DNA of 64,000 bases from Glutamicibacter sp. B1 (GTDB lineage: Bacteria; Actinomycetota; Actinomycetes; Actinomycetales; Micrococcaceae). The notes beneath the pieces were generated by a model, which saw nothing but the letters and a program-made list of their open reading frames with translations, was not told the origin of the DNA and ran no database searches. The translations under genes and the position numbers were made by a program. The stretch is from the NCBI RefSeq assembly GCF_039602135.1, contig NZ_CP125942.1, positions 1 through 64,000 on the forward strand, read 5' to 3'. Below, one piece after another: positions 38,284 to 46,097 of the stretch. The number at the start of each line of letters is the position of its first letter. The first letter of the stretch is position 1.

Positions 38284-39078
38284 GTGATCAAGCTGATCGC
38301 TTCGGACCTCGATGGCACCATTGTCGCCAAGGACGGTACTATTTCTCCGCGCACCCGTCAGGCCTTCTTGGATGCTCGCCACGCTGGGATCCAGATCGTG
38401 TTTGTTACCGGTCGGCCCTTCCGCTGGTTGACCCCAATCATCGAAGCTTTCGGTGGCCTGGGCACCGTAATTTGTTCGAATGGTGCGGTGCTCTATGACC
38501 TAGAACGTGATCAGGTGATTTGGTCCCGTACCCTTAGCGCGGCGAAGGCCCGTGAAGCAGCGGCCATCATTTCACAGGTTGAACCGGAGGCGACCTTCGC
38601 CGCCGAGACCACGGTGGGTCTACATCTTGGTGAGGGTTTTGCCGACCGCCACCACGATTTTGGGGTGCAGGCGGCGTTAGATTTGTCCTCGAATGCCATT
38701 GATAAAGAAGGCATCGTCAAGTTCCTCGCCCGATCCCAGCACCTGAACATTGACGACTTTTATGCTGCCGTGCGCCCCGAACTTAGTCACCTTGTCTCCA
38801 TCACCCACTCGGCGTTTGACGTCTCCTTGCTGGAAATGGCCCACGTGGATATCGACAAGGCAAAAACCCTGAACGAGTATTGCCTGCGCTTGGGAATCAC
38901 CCCAGATGAGGTCATGGCCTTTGGCGACATGCCAAATGACATCCAGATGCTCGAGTTTGCCGGCCACGGCTACGCCATGGCCTCCGGACACCCCACCACC
39001 CTGGCCACCGCGAGGTACAGTGCACCGCCACTGGCCGAAGACGGTGTCGCTCAGGTGATCGAAGGTTTGCTGAAATGA
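38284..39078 (+). CDS. Cof-type HAD-IIB phosphatase
   Basis: The 264-residue product begins VIKLIASDLDGTIVAKDG, the HAD motif I with nucleophile Asp and acid Asp, contains FVTGRPFRW (motif II) and ends with AFGDMPNDIQMLEFAGHGYAM (motif IV), characteristic of Cof-type sugar-phosphate phosphatases. GTG 38284 follows GAGGAGCT at the end of the kinase gene. It overlaps the GDPD ATG by 4 bp. Substrate unknown; association with a sugar kinase suggests a sugar phosphate. Confidence 0.92.
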   Translation: MIKLIASDLDGTIVAKDGTISPRTRQAFLDARHAGIQIVFVTGRPFRWLTPIIEAFGGLGTVICSNGAVLYDLERDQVIWSRTLSAAKAREAAAIISQVEPEATFAAETTVGLHLGEGFADRHHDFGVQAALDLSSNAIDKEGIVKFLARSQHLNIDDFYAAVRPELSHLVSITHSAFDVSLLEMAHVDIDKAKTLNEYCLRLGITPDEVMAFGDMPNDIQMLEFAGHGYAMASGHPTTLATARYSAPPLAEDGVAQVIEGLLK

Positions 39079-39797
39079 CTTACGCTTTTTCACACCGCGG
39101 AGTACGTCACTCAAATGAAGAGAATACTTTGGTATCTTTTCAACGCGCTGTTGATGTGGGCGTCACTCATCTGGAATCGGATGTCCACGCGTCAGCCGAT
39201 GGAACTGTTTACCTTTTTCACGATGAAACCTTGGATCGAGTCACCACTGCGACTGGAAAATTCAGCGAACGCACCGACGCGGAACTCGCGCAGATTACCG
39301 CTGGGGGAGAACCGCTGTGCACCCTAGATGAACTACTAGATGCCTTCCCACAGGCTCAAGTAGTGAATCTGGATGTGAAGGATGAGCACGTCATTGGGCC
39401 ACTTGCGGAGCTGATTGAACGACGCGCAGCACACGACCGGATCGCTTTGGCCTCCTTTTCCAGCGCTCGCAGCCATGCGGTACGCCACTTACTTTCGGCA
39501 CCGATCAGGCGCTCGCCGGGACAAAGCGAAATCATTCTGATTTGGCTCTGCGCCCACCTTTTGGGATGGGTCCCCAAGGCGCTGGTTAAAGATTTCTGGG
39601 CGGTGCAGGTGCCCTTCAAGCAAGCGTGGCTACCTGTGGCAACACGTAGGTTTACGCGAGCCGTTCAACGAGCTGGTGCCCAAGTGCACGTTTGGGTCAT
39701 CAACGATGAGCCAACCATGAAACTACTTATGGAACGCAAAGTCGATGCGATCATGAGCGATGACGCGGCCCTTCTCATGAAGGTGCTGAACTTCTGA
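39075..39797 (+). CDS. Glycerophosphodiester phosphodiesterase
   Basis: The enzyme splits glycerophosphodiesters to glycerol-3-phosphate and an alcohol. The 240-residue cytoplasmic protein has HRGVRHSNEENT at 7-18, ESDVHASADGTVYLFHD at 34-50 (metal Glu, Asp and catalytic His) and the C-terminal VHVWVINDEPTM with the family tryptophan. It is the last gene of the overlapping run that starts at 35915. No signal peptide, so it acts inside the cell. Confidence 0.93.
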   Translation: MTYAFSHRGVRHSNEENTLVSFQRAVDVGVTHLESDVHASADGTVYLFHDETLDRVTTATGKFSERTDAELAQITAGGEPLCTLDELLDAFPQAQVVNLDVKDEHVIGPLAELIERRAAHDRIALASFSSARSHAVRHLLSAPIRRSPGQSEIILIWLCAHLLGWVPKALVKDFWAVQVPFKQAWLPVATRRFTRAVQRAGAQVHVWVINDEPTMKLLMERKVDAIMSDDAALLMKVLNF

Positions 39798-39805
39798 AAT
39801 AACCA

Positions 39806-39830
39806 ATGAAAACGGTTTCATGCGTTTTCA
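39806..39830. promoter_or_regulatory. LacI-like palindrome or hairpin between convergent genes
   Basis: ATGAAAACGGTTTCAT (39806-39821) is a 16-bp near-palindrome like a LacI operator, and TGAAAACG (39807-39814) also pairs perfectly with CGTTTTCA (39823-39830). The site lies between the stops of the GDPD and LacI genes, so a terminator role is as likely as operator function. CGTTTTCA also occurs in the operator at 40979-40990. Confidence 0.45.
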
Positions 39831-39853
39831 ATCTAAGAGCCCTAAGTTTCGAC

Positions 39854-40861
39854 CTACTGGGCGACTAACGGTGATCCCAGACGCCGCGAAGTCTCGCGGA
39901 AAATGAACTCGGTAGGCAATCGTGGAGGCAATTCCGGTCCGTTAACTCCTTGGCGCAACAATGCATCTAGGTAATTCATGGCCAAGATCCCGGAGTCATT
40001 TCGCGGAACGTGCACGGTGGACAGCGCAGGGGATGACATCGAGGAAAACTCAATGTCATCGTAGCCAACGACCGTCAAATCCTCCGGGACCTTGACGCCA
40101 AATTGGGCTAGCTGGTTGATGAGCCCTAAAGCCATAACATCGTTGTAAACCATGACAGCTGAGACAGAAGATAAAAGAACTTGCTGGGCAGCGCTGCGAC
40201 CACCATCAAAAGTGGGCTCAAACCGGCCGATAGAAACTTCTTCTAGTCCCGCGTCAGCTAAAAGCTCGGTAGCGGCCTGTTGGCGAATTAGGCATGAGTA
40301 ACTGGTTTGAGGGCCAGCAACATAGCCGATGCGATGATGGCCGAGCGCCTTGAGATGCGCCACTTCCTGGGCGATACCACTGCGGTTGTCAATCGTAACT
40401 GCCGGAACTTCGGGGACTTCCCGGTTGATCATCACCAAGGGGTATCGACTGGAAATGTCGACGAGTTTTTCATCGGACATCCGCGGAGAACATAAGACGA
40501 GACCATCAACCTGACGGGCTAAATTTTCCGTCAGCTCCGGTTCGTGTTTCACGTCCTCGCCCGTATCTACGAGCAACGCGGAATACCCAAGCTGCTCGGC
40601 CTTGCGCTGAACCGATCTCACAATTGTCGGGAAGAACGGGTTTGTCAGGTCGGGTACGACGATGCCGATATTCCCAGTGAGTCCGGTGATTAGCGAACGT
40701 GCAGCCGCATTCGGCCGGTAGTTCAGCTCCTTGGCGAGTGCCAAGATCTTGTTGCGGGTTACCGAATCGACCTTTTCCGGGTGCACAAACGTCCGGGACA
40801 CTGTTGCCGGGGAGACTCCGGCAGCCTTTGCAACGTCCCTGATAGTCATAGATTTCGACAT
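39854..40861 (-). CDS. LacI family transcriptional regulator
   Basis: A 335-residue regulator with the helix-turn-helix MTIRDVAKAAGVSPATVSRT (residues 5-24), hinge region and a sugar-sensing domain with NPFFPTIVRSVQ near 77 and GYDDIEFSSMSSPALSTV near 276. It is divergent from the GPH symporter at 41151 with a 289-bp gap holding a TGAACGTTTTCA site directly after a promoter. The symporter and the enolase-superfamily gene are its most likely targets. Confidence 0.93.
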   Translation of the reverse strand: MSKSMTIRDVAKAAGVSPATVSRTFVHPEKVDSVTRNKILALAKELNYRPNAAARSLITGLTGNIGIVVPDLTNPFFPTIVRSVQRKAEQLGYSALLVDTGEDVKHEPELTENLARQVDGLVLCSPRMSDEKLVDISSRYPLVMINREVPEVPAVTIDNRSGIAQEVAHLKALGHHRIGYVAGPQTSYSCLIRQQAATELLADAGLEEVSIGRFEPTFDGGRSAAQQVLLSSVSAVMVYNDVMALGLINQLAQFGVKVPEDLTVVGYDDIEFSSMSSPALSTVHVPRNDSGILAMNYLDALLRQGVNGPELPPRLPTEFIFRETSRRLGSPLVAQ

Positions 40862-40944
40862 CGTTGTGTCCTTTCAAACCGTTGTCTGAAAGTTTAGCTG
40901 TTTAGCGAAGATTACGTTTTCTCCCATATTTTTTCAGTGTGGGC

Positions 40945-40990
40945 TTGGTCTCACGCTGTAATGCGGGTTACATTAATGTGAACGTTTTCA
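40945..40990 (+). promoter_or_regulatory. Promoter and LacI operator for the GPH symporter
   Basis: TTGGTC (40945-40950), a 17-bp spacer and TTACAT (40968-40973) form a reasonable sigma-70 type promoter. Five bases later TGAACGTTTTCA (40979-40990) is a LacI-like palindrome covering the expected transcription start, an arrangement for repression by the divergent regulator. The remaining 160 bp to the ATG is a long leader. Confidence 0.6.
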
Positions 40991-41150
40991 TCTTGAATGC
41001 AAAATTGACCTCCAAAGATGGTTCTGAGCATTCAGGCACCGATTTCACCACTCGCAGTGTGACACCTGCCGATACGAAATCAATAACGTCGCTAATTCAG
41101 GCAGGCGTTTCGAGCGAACCCACATTGCGTGCAGAAAAAGGAACACTTGA

Positions 41151-42566
41151 ATGGCAAACAACCAAACCACGGCTCAACGGAGAGCTGAACTTAAAGAGGG
41201 AAAACTCTCGCTCAAGGAGAAGATCTCTTATGGAATGGGAGACCTCGGCAACGGTTTCATGTTCGATCTGGGGCAGGCCTACCTTCTGAAGTTTTACACT
41301 GATGTCGCTGGACTGCCCGCGGCAGCGGCGGCAACAGTATTCGTAGTTACTAAGCTTTTTGATGCGTTTATGGATCCATTGGCTGGCACGGCCATCGATA
41401 GCCGGCGCAAAGTCGGACGTTCTGGACGATTCAGGGGAGTGATGTTCTACTCCTCTATTGCTTTGGCAGTTCTCACCATCTTTACGTTCCTGACTCCAGG
41501 AATGTCTGAGGGTGTAAATCTCGTTTACGCCTACGTGTCCTACATGGCGTGGGGTGTTCTGTATTCCTTCACCAATATTCCGTACGGATCTCTAGCCTCG
41601 GTCATGACGCAGGAACCTGTTGAACGCGCCAAGCTCGCCTCGTTTAGACAAGCGGGGTCGGTATCGGCGCTGTTGATCACCGGCGTGGCCTTCATGCCAA
41701 TCGTTCTGGCGTTTGATTCCGAACGAGTTGGTTATGCTTTTGCTGCCGGGGCCATGGCGGTGACTGGTGTTCTTTGCTTCTTCGCCACCTACCGTGGCAC
41801 GAATGAAAATGTTCCCGTGGTGCGATCCACTGAAAAGCTCACACTCAAGGGGTTTGCCAGTGCCATCGTTGGAAATCGACCGTTGCTGACGATTATTTTG
41901 ATGACCACATTTTCGATCTCCGCTTATAACGTGAAGACATCGATGATTGTGTACTTCACCCAGTACTACCTTGGCGATGTCACTTTGCTTCCATTCGTCA
42001 ATGTCATCAGTATCGGCTCATCGATCATAGGCATTCTCTCGATTCCACTACTAACGAGGTTGATTGGGAAGAAGAACACCGCCTTGTTTGGATTTGGTCT
42101 GGCAGTCGTTGCGGATGGATTGAATTTCATCCTGCCGACAAACCCAATTTTGTTTACGATCCTCTTTAGCTTGTCCTTCATCGGTGTTGCTTTGCCTAAC
42201 GGGATCACCTGGGCCATGGTCTGCGATGTCATTGATTTTGGGCATTGGAAGAATGGGGCCCGACGAGAAGGCATTACGTACTCCATGTTCAACTTCTCGC
42301 GAAAGATTGCCCAGTCCGTTGCTGGTGGTTTGGCCGGCTTCGGTTTAAGTGCTGTCGGTTATGTCCCAAATGTTGCCCAGACCGAGACCGCGCTTTCGGG
42401 AATGAAAGTCTTGCAGACCTTATACCCATGCTTGGCGTTACTCATCGCCGGGGTAGTGCTGTACTTCATGTACCCGCTCACTGACCGACGCATGAAGGTT
42501 ATTACCGAAGAAACCAGGGATCGGGAGTTGGCTGCGGGAGCCGTTAGCGACGACTTCAGCAGGTAG
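41151..42566 (+). CDS. GPH-type sugar:cation symporter (MFS)
   Basis: A 471-residue twelve-helix transporter of the glycoside-pentoside-hexuronide family. The N-terminal SLKEKISYGMGDLGNGFMFDLGQAYLLKFYTDVAGL (core cited only) is the family hallmark: Gly-rich first helix with the cation-binding Asp, and FDAFMDPLAGTAIDSRRKVGRSGRFR is the second. Members include MelB, XynB-type and UidB symporters that import sugars or oligosaccharides with sodium or protons. ATG 41151 is behind AAAGGAAC. A terminator separates it from the convergent enolase-family gene, its possible metabolic partner. Confidence 0.92.
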   Translation: MANNQTTAQRRAELKEGKLSLKEKISYGMGDLGNGFMFDLGQAYLLKFYTDVAGLPAAAAATVFVVTKLFDAFMDPLAGTAIDSRRKVGRSGRFRGVMFYSSIALAVLTIFTFLTPGMSEGVNLVYAYVSYMAWGVLYSFTNIPYGSLASVMTQEPVERAKLASFRQAGSVSALLITGVAFMPIVLAFDSERVGYAFAAGAMAVTGVLCFFATYRGTNENVPVVRSTEKLTLKGFASAIVGNRPLLTIILMTTFSISAYNVKTSMIVYFTQYYLGDVTLLPFVNVISIGSSIIGILSIPLLTRLIGKKNTALFGFGLAVVADGLNFILPTNPILFTILFSLSFIGVALPNGITWAMVCDVIDFGHWKNGARREGITYSMFNFSRKIAQSVAGGLAGFGLSAVGYVPNVAQTETALSGMKVLQTLYPCLALLIAGVVLYFMYPLTDRRMKVITEETRDRELAAGAVSDDFSR

Positions 42567-42574
42567 CAGATCGT

Positions 42575-42607
42575 GCTGGGCAAGTTTTAGTGGAAAACTT
42601 GCCCAGC
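42575..42607. terminator. Bidirectional terminator after the GPH symporter
   Basis: A 14-bp perfect stem GCTGGGCAAGTTTT / AAAACTTGCCCAGC (42575-42588, 42594-42607) with a 5-base loop lies between the convergent symporter and enolase-superfamily genes. Confidence 0.85.
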
Positions 42608-42624
42608 TAATTCTGTTTGTGGAT

Positions 42625-43836
42625 CTACTCGCTCGTTCCTACGGAGCAGTACCTAATCGTGTGCTGGCTCATGACTTCAGCATCTGGTTCGAAGCCAATT
42701 CCAGGTGCCGTGGGCAAGGGCAAGGTGCCGTCGGAGTTAAGAAGACCCTGATGTGGAGCATGCCAAGGATGTAGTTGAAGTTCCCAATTCAAGAAGGGGA
42801 CCTCCAGCTCAGGACGTGTTTGACCATCCTGAAGTCGCATCGAAGGATCAAGAGCAATGATTTGCGCGCTGGCCAATAGCGCTGGGCCGTAATAGAAACA
42901 ATGAGGAATGACATGGACATTAAGCTTTTTGCCAGCTTCTCGCACCTGCAACATCGCGCTGACGCCACCGATTTTGCCAATGCTCGGTTGTGCAAACTCG
43001 ATGGCTCCGCGTTCCATGTCATTGATCAGTCCATGTACTCCCGAATGGTTCTCGCCGCCGGAAACATTCTTGAATTCAGAATTAAGCTTTTGCAGAGAAT
43101 CCGAATCATCTGGTGGGAAAACTGGTTCTTCGATCCATAGAAGATTGATGTCAGAAAGTTGCTCAAAAGCCGAACGGGCTTCGGGTAACTGCCACTTGCA
43201 GTTCACATCGACCATCAATGGATAATCCTCGACGGTATTCCGAGCCGCCTGAATTGCTGGTTTCAACGATTCATGCAACTTGAACGCTTTGAACCCCCGA
43301 GACATAGCGCGAGAGAGATGGAATGAAACTTCTGTCGGGTCCTCAGCGTAGTGAACCAGCGAGGCGTAGGCATTGATCTCGTCGCGTGAATCGGCATCAA
43401 TGAATTCGCGGAGGGGCTTGCCGGCACGCTTCGACGCGATATCCCAGAGGGCGATATCAATAGCGGACAGCGCGTAGTGAATGGGGCCGGTACGTCCGAA
43501 TGCATGAAAGGCATATTCCGCGGCGGGTAGGCATTGGTCTAACTCGGTGGACCGACCCAAGAAGAAAGGAGCAACGATATGCTCAAGCGCCGCCCATGTG
43601 GCTGGATTGGCCTTGTGTCCAAAGCCTTCACCCCACCCAATAAGCCCTTGCTCCGTGGTGATTTTTACGATCAAGGATTCCATCTGCGTGAAGCTCCTTG
43701 ATGATGCATTGAAAGTATCAATTGATTCCGCATTGGAATCTTCAGTTTCGCGACGTGCCGCATCAAATGGCAGTGAAACTAGATAGAGTTCGATAGAGGC
43801 AATCGTGTCTTTTAATACGGTTTTGACTTGCGACAA
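42625..43836 (-). CDS. Mandelate racemase/muconate lactonizing enzyme family protein
   Basis: A 403-residue enolase-superfamily enzyme that abstracts a proton alpha to a carboxylate. Metal ligands are in MVDVNCKW (Asp, near 207), WIEEPVFP (Glu, near 233) and SGGENH (Glu, near 258); the C-terminal base region reads VIPHCFYYGP near 305. At the KxK position the sequence is FKLHES, Lys then His, differing from the racemase pattern and seen in some acid-sugar dehydratases and cycloisomerases. Likely substrate is an acid sugar or aldonolactone, inferred from family and neighbouring GPH symporter. The exact reaction cannot be assigned. Confidence 0.85.
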   Translation of the reverse strand: MSQVKTVLKDTIASIELYLVSLPFDAARRETEDSNAESIDTFNASSRSFTQMESLIVKITTEQGLIGWGEGFGHKANPATWAALEHIVAPFFLGRSTELDQCLPAAEYAFHAFGRTGPIHYALSAIDIALWDIASKRAGKPLREFIDADSRDEINAYASLVHYAEDPTEVSFHLSRAMSRGFKAFKLHESLKPAIQAARNTVEDYPLMVDVNCKWQLPEARSAFEQLSDINLLWIEEPVFPPDDSDSLQKLNSEFKNVSGGENHSGVHGLINDMERGAIEFAQPSIGKIGGVSAMLQVREAGKKLNVHVIPHCFYYGPALLASAQIIALDPSMRLQDGQTRPELEVPFLNWELQLHPWHAPHQGLLNSDGTLPLPTAPGIGFEPDAEVMSQHTIRYCSVGTSE

Positions 43837-43988
43837 TTTATAAGCCCCTTTTTTGATATTGGATGTTCTTCAAGCATATCCGCTTGGGTTGGGAGTTGAC
43901 ATTAATGATGACGATGCCACCAAAGATGGTCATCTGACCAATGTGGTTGACCTCACGTTGCTCTTAGTTTAGCGTTGTGGAATAGAGA

Positions 43989-44006
43989 TTGGAAAGCGCA
44001 TTCCAA
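43989..44006. promoter_or_regulatory. LacI-type operator 1 of the sugar regulon
   Basis: TTGGAAAGCGCATTCCAA is an 18-bp palindrome (16 of 18 symmetric). Its 14-bp core GGAAAGCGCATTCC recurs, with small changes, at 55064-55077 and 56279-56292, next to the other two transcription units of the regulon. Confidence 0.8.
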
Positions 44007-44087
44007 AGCATGTTGACGAAACAGTTTTGAAGCAAGGAGTCAGTCATGTCGGTCCCGATTCGCAAGGGGCACCCTAGCGTTCTGATG

Positions 44088-44099
44088 AAAGGAGGTGAT
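44088..44099 (+). promoter_or_regulatory. Full-length Shine-Dalgarno site
   Basis: AAAGGAGGTGAT is complementary to the complete 12-base 3' end of 16S rRNA as found in most bacteria. It stands 5 bp before GTG 44105 and fixes that start. Confidence 0.85.
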
Positions 44100-44104
44100 G
44101 GCCA

Positions 44105-45031
44105 GTGAGTGCCATTGCCGAGTTGCAAAGCCTGAGTAAGACCAAAGGTCGGAAGGCTCCTGCAAAAGATAACAAAGCCGCTCATATCTTCTTGATCCCC
44201 TGGACGATTGGGCTCTTCCTGGTCACCCTCGGCCCGATGGCCATGTCGCTGTACCTCGCCTTCACGGACTACAACTTGTTGCAGTCACCGGAGTTCACGG
44301 GGTTCGCCAACATTGAACGGATGTTGGATGATCAGCGACTCCACAATTCGTTGCGCGTGACTTTCACCTATGTATTGGTTGGAGTTCCGCTGCAACTGGC
44401 CGTTGCCCTAGGTGTTGCCATCTTGCTTGACCGAGGAATGCGTGGATTGTCCTTCTATCGATCCGTGTTTTACCTGCCATCCATGCTTGGTTCTTCAGTA
44501 GCAATCGCGGTGCTCTGGAAGCAAATTTTCGGTACCACCGGTCTGGTCAACCAAATGCTGGACCTAATAGGCATTCAAGGCATTGGTTGGATCTCGGATC
44601 CAAATACGTCGCTCGGAAGCCTGATTCTGCTCAACGTTTGGACCTTTGGTTCACCGATGGTGATTTTCTTGGCCGGCCTACGCCAAGTTCCCGCCATGTA
44701 TTACGAAGCTGCATCTATTGATGGCGCCTCGAAATGGCGCCAATTCCGAAGCATCACGCTTCCAATGATCAGCCCGATTATCTTCTTCAATCTCGTATTA
44801 CAGATTATTGGGGCTTTCCAGAACTTCACCCAAGCATTCATCGTTTCCAACGGTTCGGGTGGCCCTGCTGACTCCACGATGTTCTTCACTCTGTATCTGT
44901 ATCAGCAAGGCTTCAAGCAATTCGATATGGGATACGCCTCGGCTATGGCCTGGCTTTTGGTCCTAATAGTTGGCGCATTCACCGCCGTGAACTTCTTCGT
45001 TTCAAAGTATTGGGTGTTCTACGATGACTAA
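44105..45031 (+). CDS. Carbohydrate ABC transporter permease (MalF-like)
   Basis: A 308-residue permease with six membrane helices, typical of CUT1 sugar importers. The cytoplasmic EAA loop that contacts the ATPase is EAASIDGASKWRQFRSITLP near 198. The first helix starts at residue 28 after a basic N-terminal tail. It pairs with the MalG-like permease that overlaps it by 8 bp. No ATPase gene is present in the cluster, so a shared MsmK/MsiK-type ATPase elsewhere is expected. The solute-binding lipoprotein at 56359 is the likely partner, joined by the shared operator. Confidence 0.93.
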   Translation: MSAIAELQSLSKTKGRKAPAKDNKAAHIFLIPWTIGLFLVTLGPMAMSLYLAFTDYNLLQSPEFTGFANIERMLDDQRLHNSLRVTFTYVLVGVPLQLAVALGVAILLDRGMRGLSFYRSVFYLPSMLGSSVAIAVLWKQIFGTTGLVNQMLDLIGIQGIGWISDPNTSLGSLILLNVWTFGSPMVIFLAGLRQVPAMYYEAASIDGASKWRQFRSITLPMISPIIFFNLVLQIIGAFQNFTQAFIVSNGSGGPADSTMFFTLYLYQQGFKQFDMGYASAMAWLLVLIVGAFTAVNFFVSKYWVFYDD

Positions 45032-46004
45032 TCAAACTTCGTTACCGCAGTCTGATGATCTTAATCAGACAAGTCATGATCATGTTCTCGATGAAGAGAA
45101 GATGTTAGGCCAGAAACCACCGGTGGGTGGAACTGACGCTAGTGGACGTAAGGTCAAGGGTTACCGGCCAAAAATGCGGACACCATTTAGATCGGTCGTG
45201 AAGCACGCACTGCTCATCCTCGCCGCGGGCGTGATGATTTACCCGCTGTTGTGGATGGTAGCCAGCTCCTTCCGCCCCAATGACCTGATCTTCAGGGAAG
45301 CCGGGCTAGTCATCTCACAGGTGGATTGGAATAACTACCCCAACGGATGGGATGCCCTTTCCGAACCGTTCAGCAAGTATCTGATGAACTCCGCCATTTT
45401 GGTCCTAGGCTGCATCCTAGGAAACCTGGTCTCGTGTTCCATGGCGGCCTACGCCTTCGCTCGACTGGACTTCAAGTTCAAGAAGATCATGTTCGTGCTG
45501 ATGCTCATGACGATCATGCTCCCTATTCACGTGATCATCGTTCCTCAGTACGTGATGTTCTCGCAGATTGGGTGGGTTAACACCTTCTGGCCGATTATTG
45601 TCCCGAAGTTGTTGGCCACGGACGGGTTCTTCATCTTCCTGATGATCCAGTTCATCCGAGGCATTCCTAAGGACATGGACGAGGCCGCACGTATCGATGG
45701 GGCTGGACACCCGCGCATCTTCCTCCAAGTGATCTTGCCGTTGATGGTTCCAGCGTTGGCCACAACAGCGATCTTCACTTTCATCTGGACCTGGAGTGAC
45801 TTCTTCACCTCGTTGATCTACCTGACGAACCCAAGCAATTACACCGTGCAGGTGGCGCTGAATGCGTTCATCGACTCCACCGGTGAATCAAACTGGGGAG
45901 CTCTGTTCGCCATGTCGATCGTTACCCTCATCCCGGTCTTCCTGGCCTTCCTCTTCGGTCAGAAATATCTGGTCAAGGGTATCGCCACAACCGGTATCAA
46001 ATAA
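45024..46004 (+). CDS. Carbohydrate ABC transporter permease (MalG-like)
   Basis: A 326-residue permease with a long polar N-terminus (about 50 residues), six membrane helices and the EAA motif DEAARIDGAGHPRIFLQVILPL near 213, shortened here to DEAARIDGAGHPRIF. The C-terminal FGQKYLVKGIATTGIK is the CUT1 MalG signature. It overlaps the previous permease by 8 bp. A hairpin follows before the dehydrogenase gene. Confidence 0.93.
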   Translation: MTNQTSLPQSDDLNQTSHDHVLDEEKMLGQKPPVGGTDASGRKVKGYRPKMRTPFRSVVKHALLILAAGVMIYPLLWMVASSFRPNDLIFREAGLVISQVDWNNYPNGWDALSEPFSKYLMNSAILVLGCILGNLVSCSMAAYAFARLDFKFKKIMFVLMLMTIMLPIHVIIVPQYVMFSQIGWVNTFWPIIVPKLLATDGFFIFLMIQFIRGIPKDMDEAARIDGAGHPRIFLQVILPLMVPALATTAIFTFIWTWSDFFTSLIYLTNPSNYTVQVALNAFIDSTGESNWGALFAMSIVTLIPVFLAFLFGQKYLVKGIATTGIK

Positions 46005-46013
46005 CCGACTGCG

Positions 46014-46044
46014 AATGGCCCGGGACTTCGAAATCCGGGCCATT
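46014..46044 (+). terminator. Intra-operon hairpin after the permeases
   Basis: A 10-bp stem AATGGCCCGG / CCGGGCCATT (46014-46023, 46035-46044) begins 10 bp after the permease stop. No T-run follows. It may be an attenuator or a 3' stabiliser that sets transporter versus enzyme levels. Confidence 0.5.
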
Positions 46045-46097
46045 GGCATTTCTGGCAGCCACGTAATTACAGCGGCCCATAGCTAAGGAGAAAACCC

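Larger units (their letters stand above)
43837..44104. promoter_or_regulatory. Divergent regulatory region before the ABC permease operon
   Basis: A 268-bp gap without a gene. On the plus strand TTGACC (43947-43952) with a 17-bp spacer and TAGCGT (43970-43975), or TTGCTC (43958-43963) with 17 bp and AATAGA (43981-43986), could be the permease promoter. The operator at 43989-44006 follows directly. The promoter of the enolase-superfamily gene on the other strand was not recognised. Confidence 0.5.

Noticed and set aside
40939..41289. 116-codon plus-strand ORF overlapping the symporter start
   Set aside because: It spans the promoter and operator, is out of frame with the symporter and resembles nothing; the symporter has its own ribosome binding site at 41138-41146.
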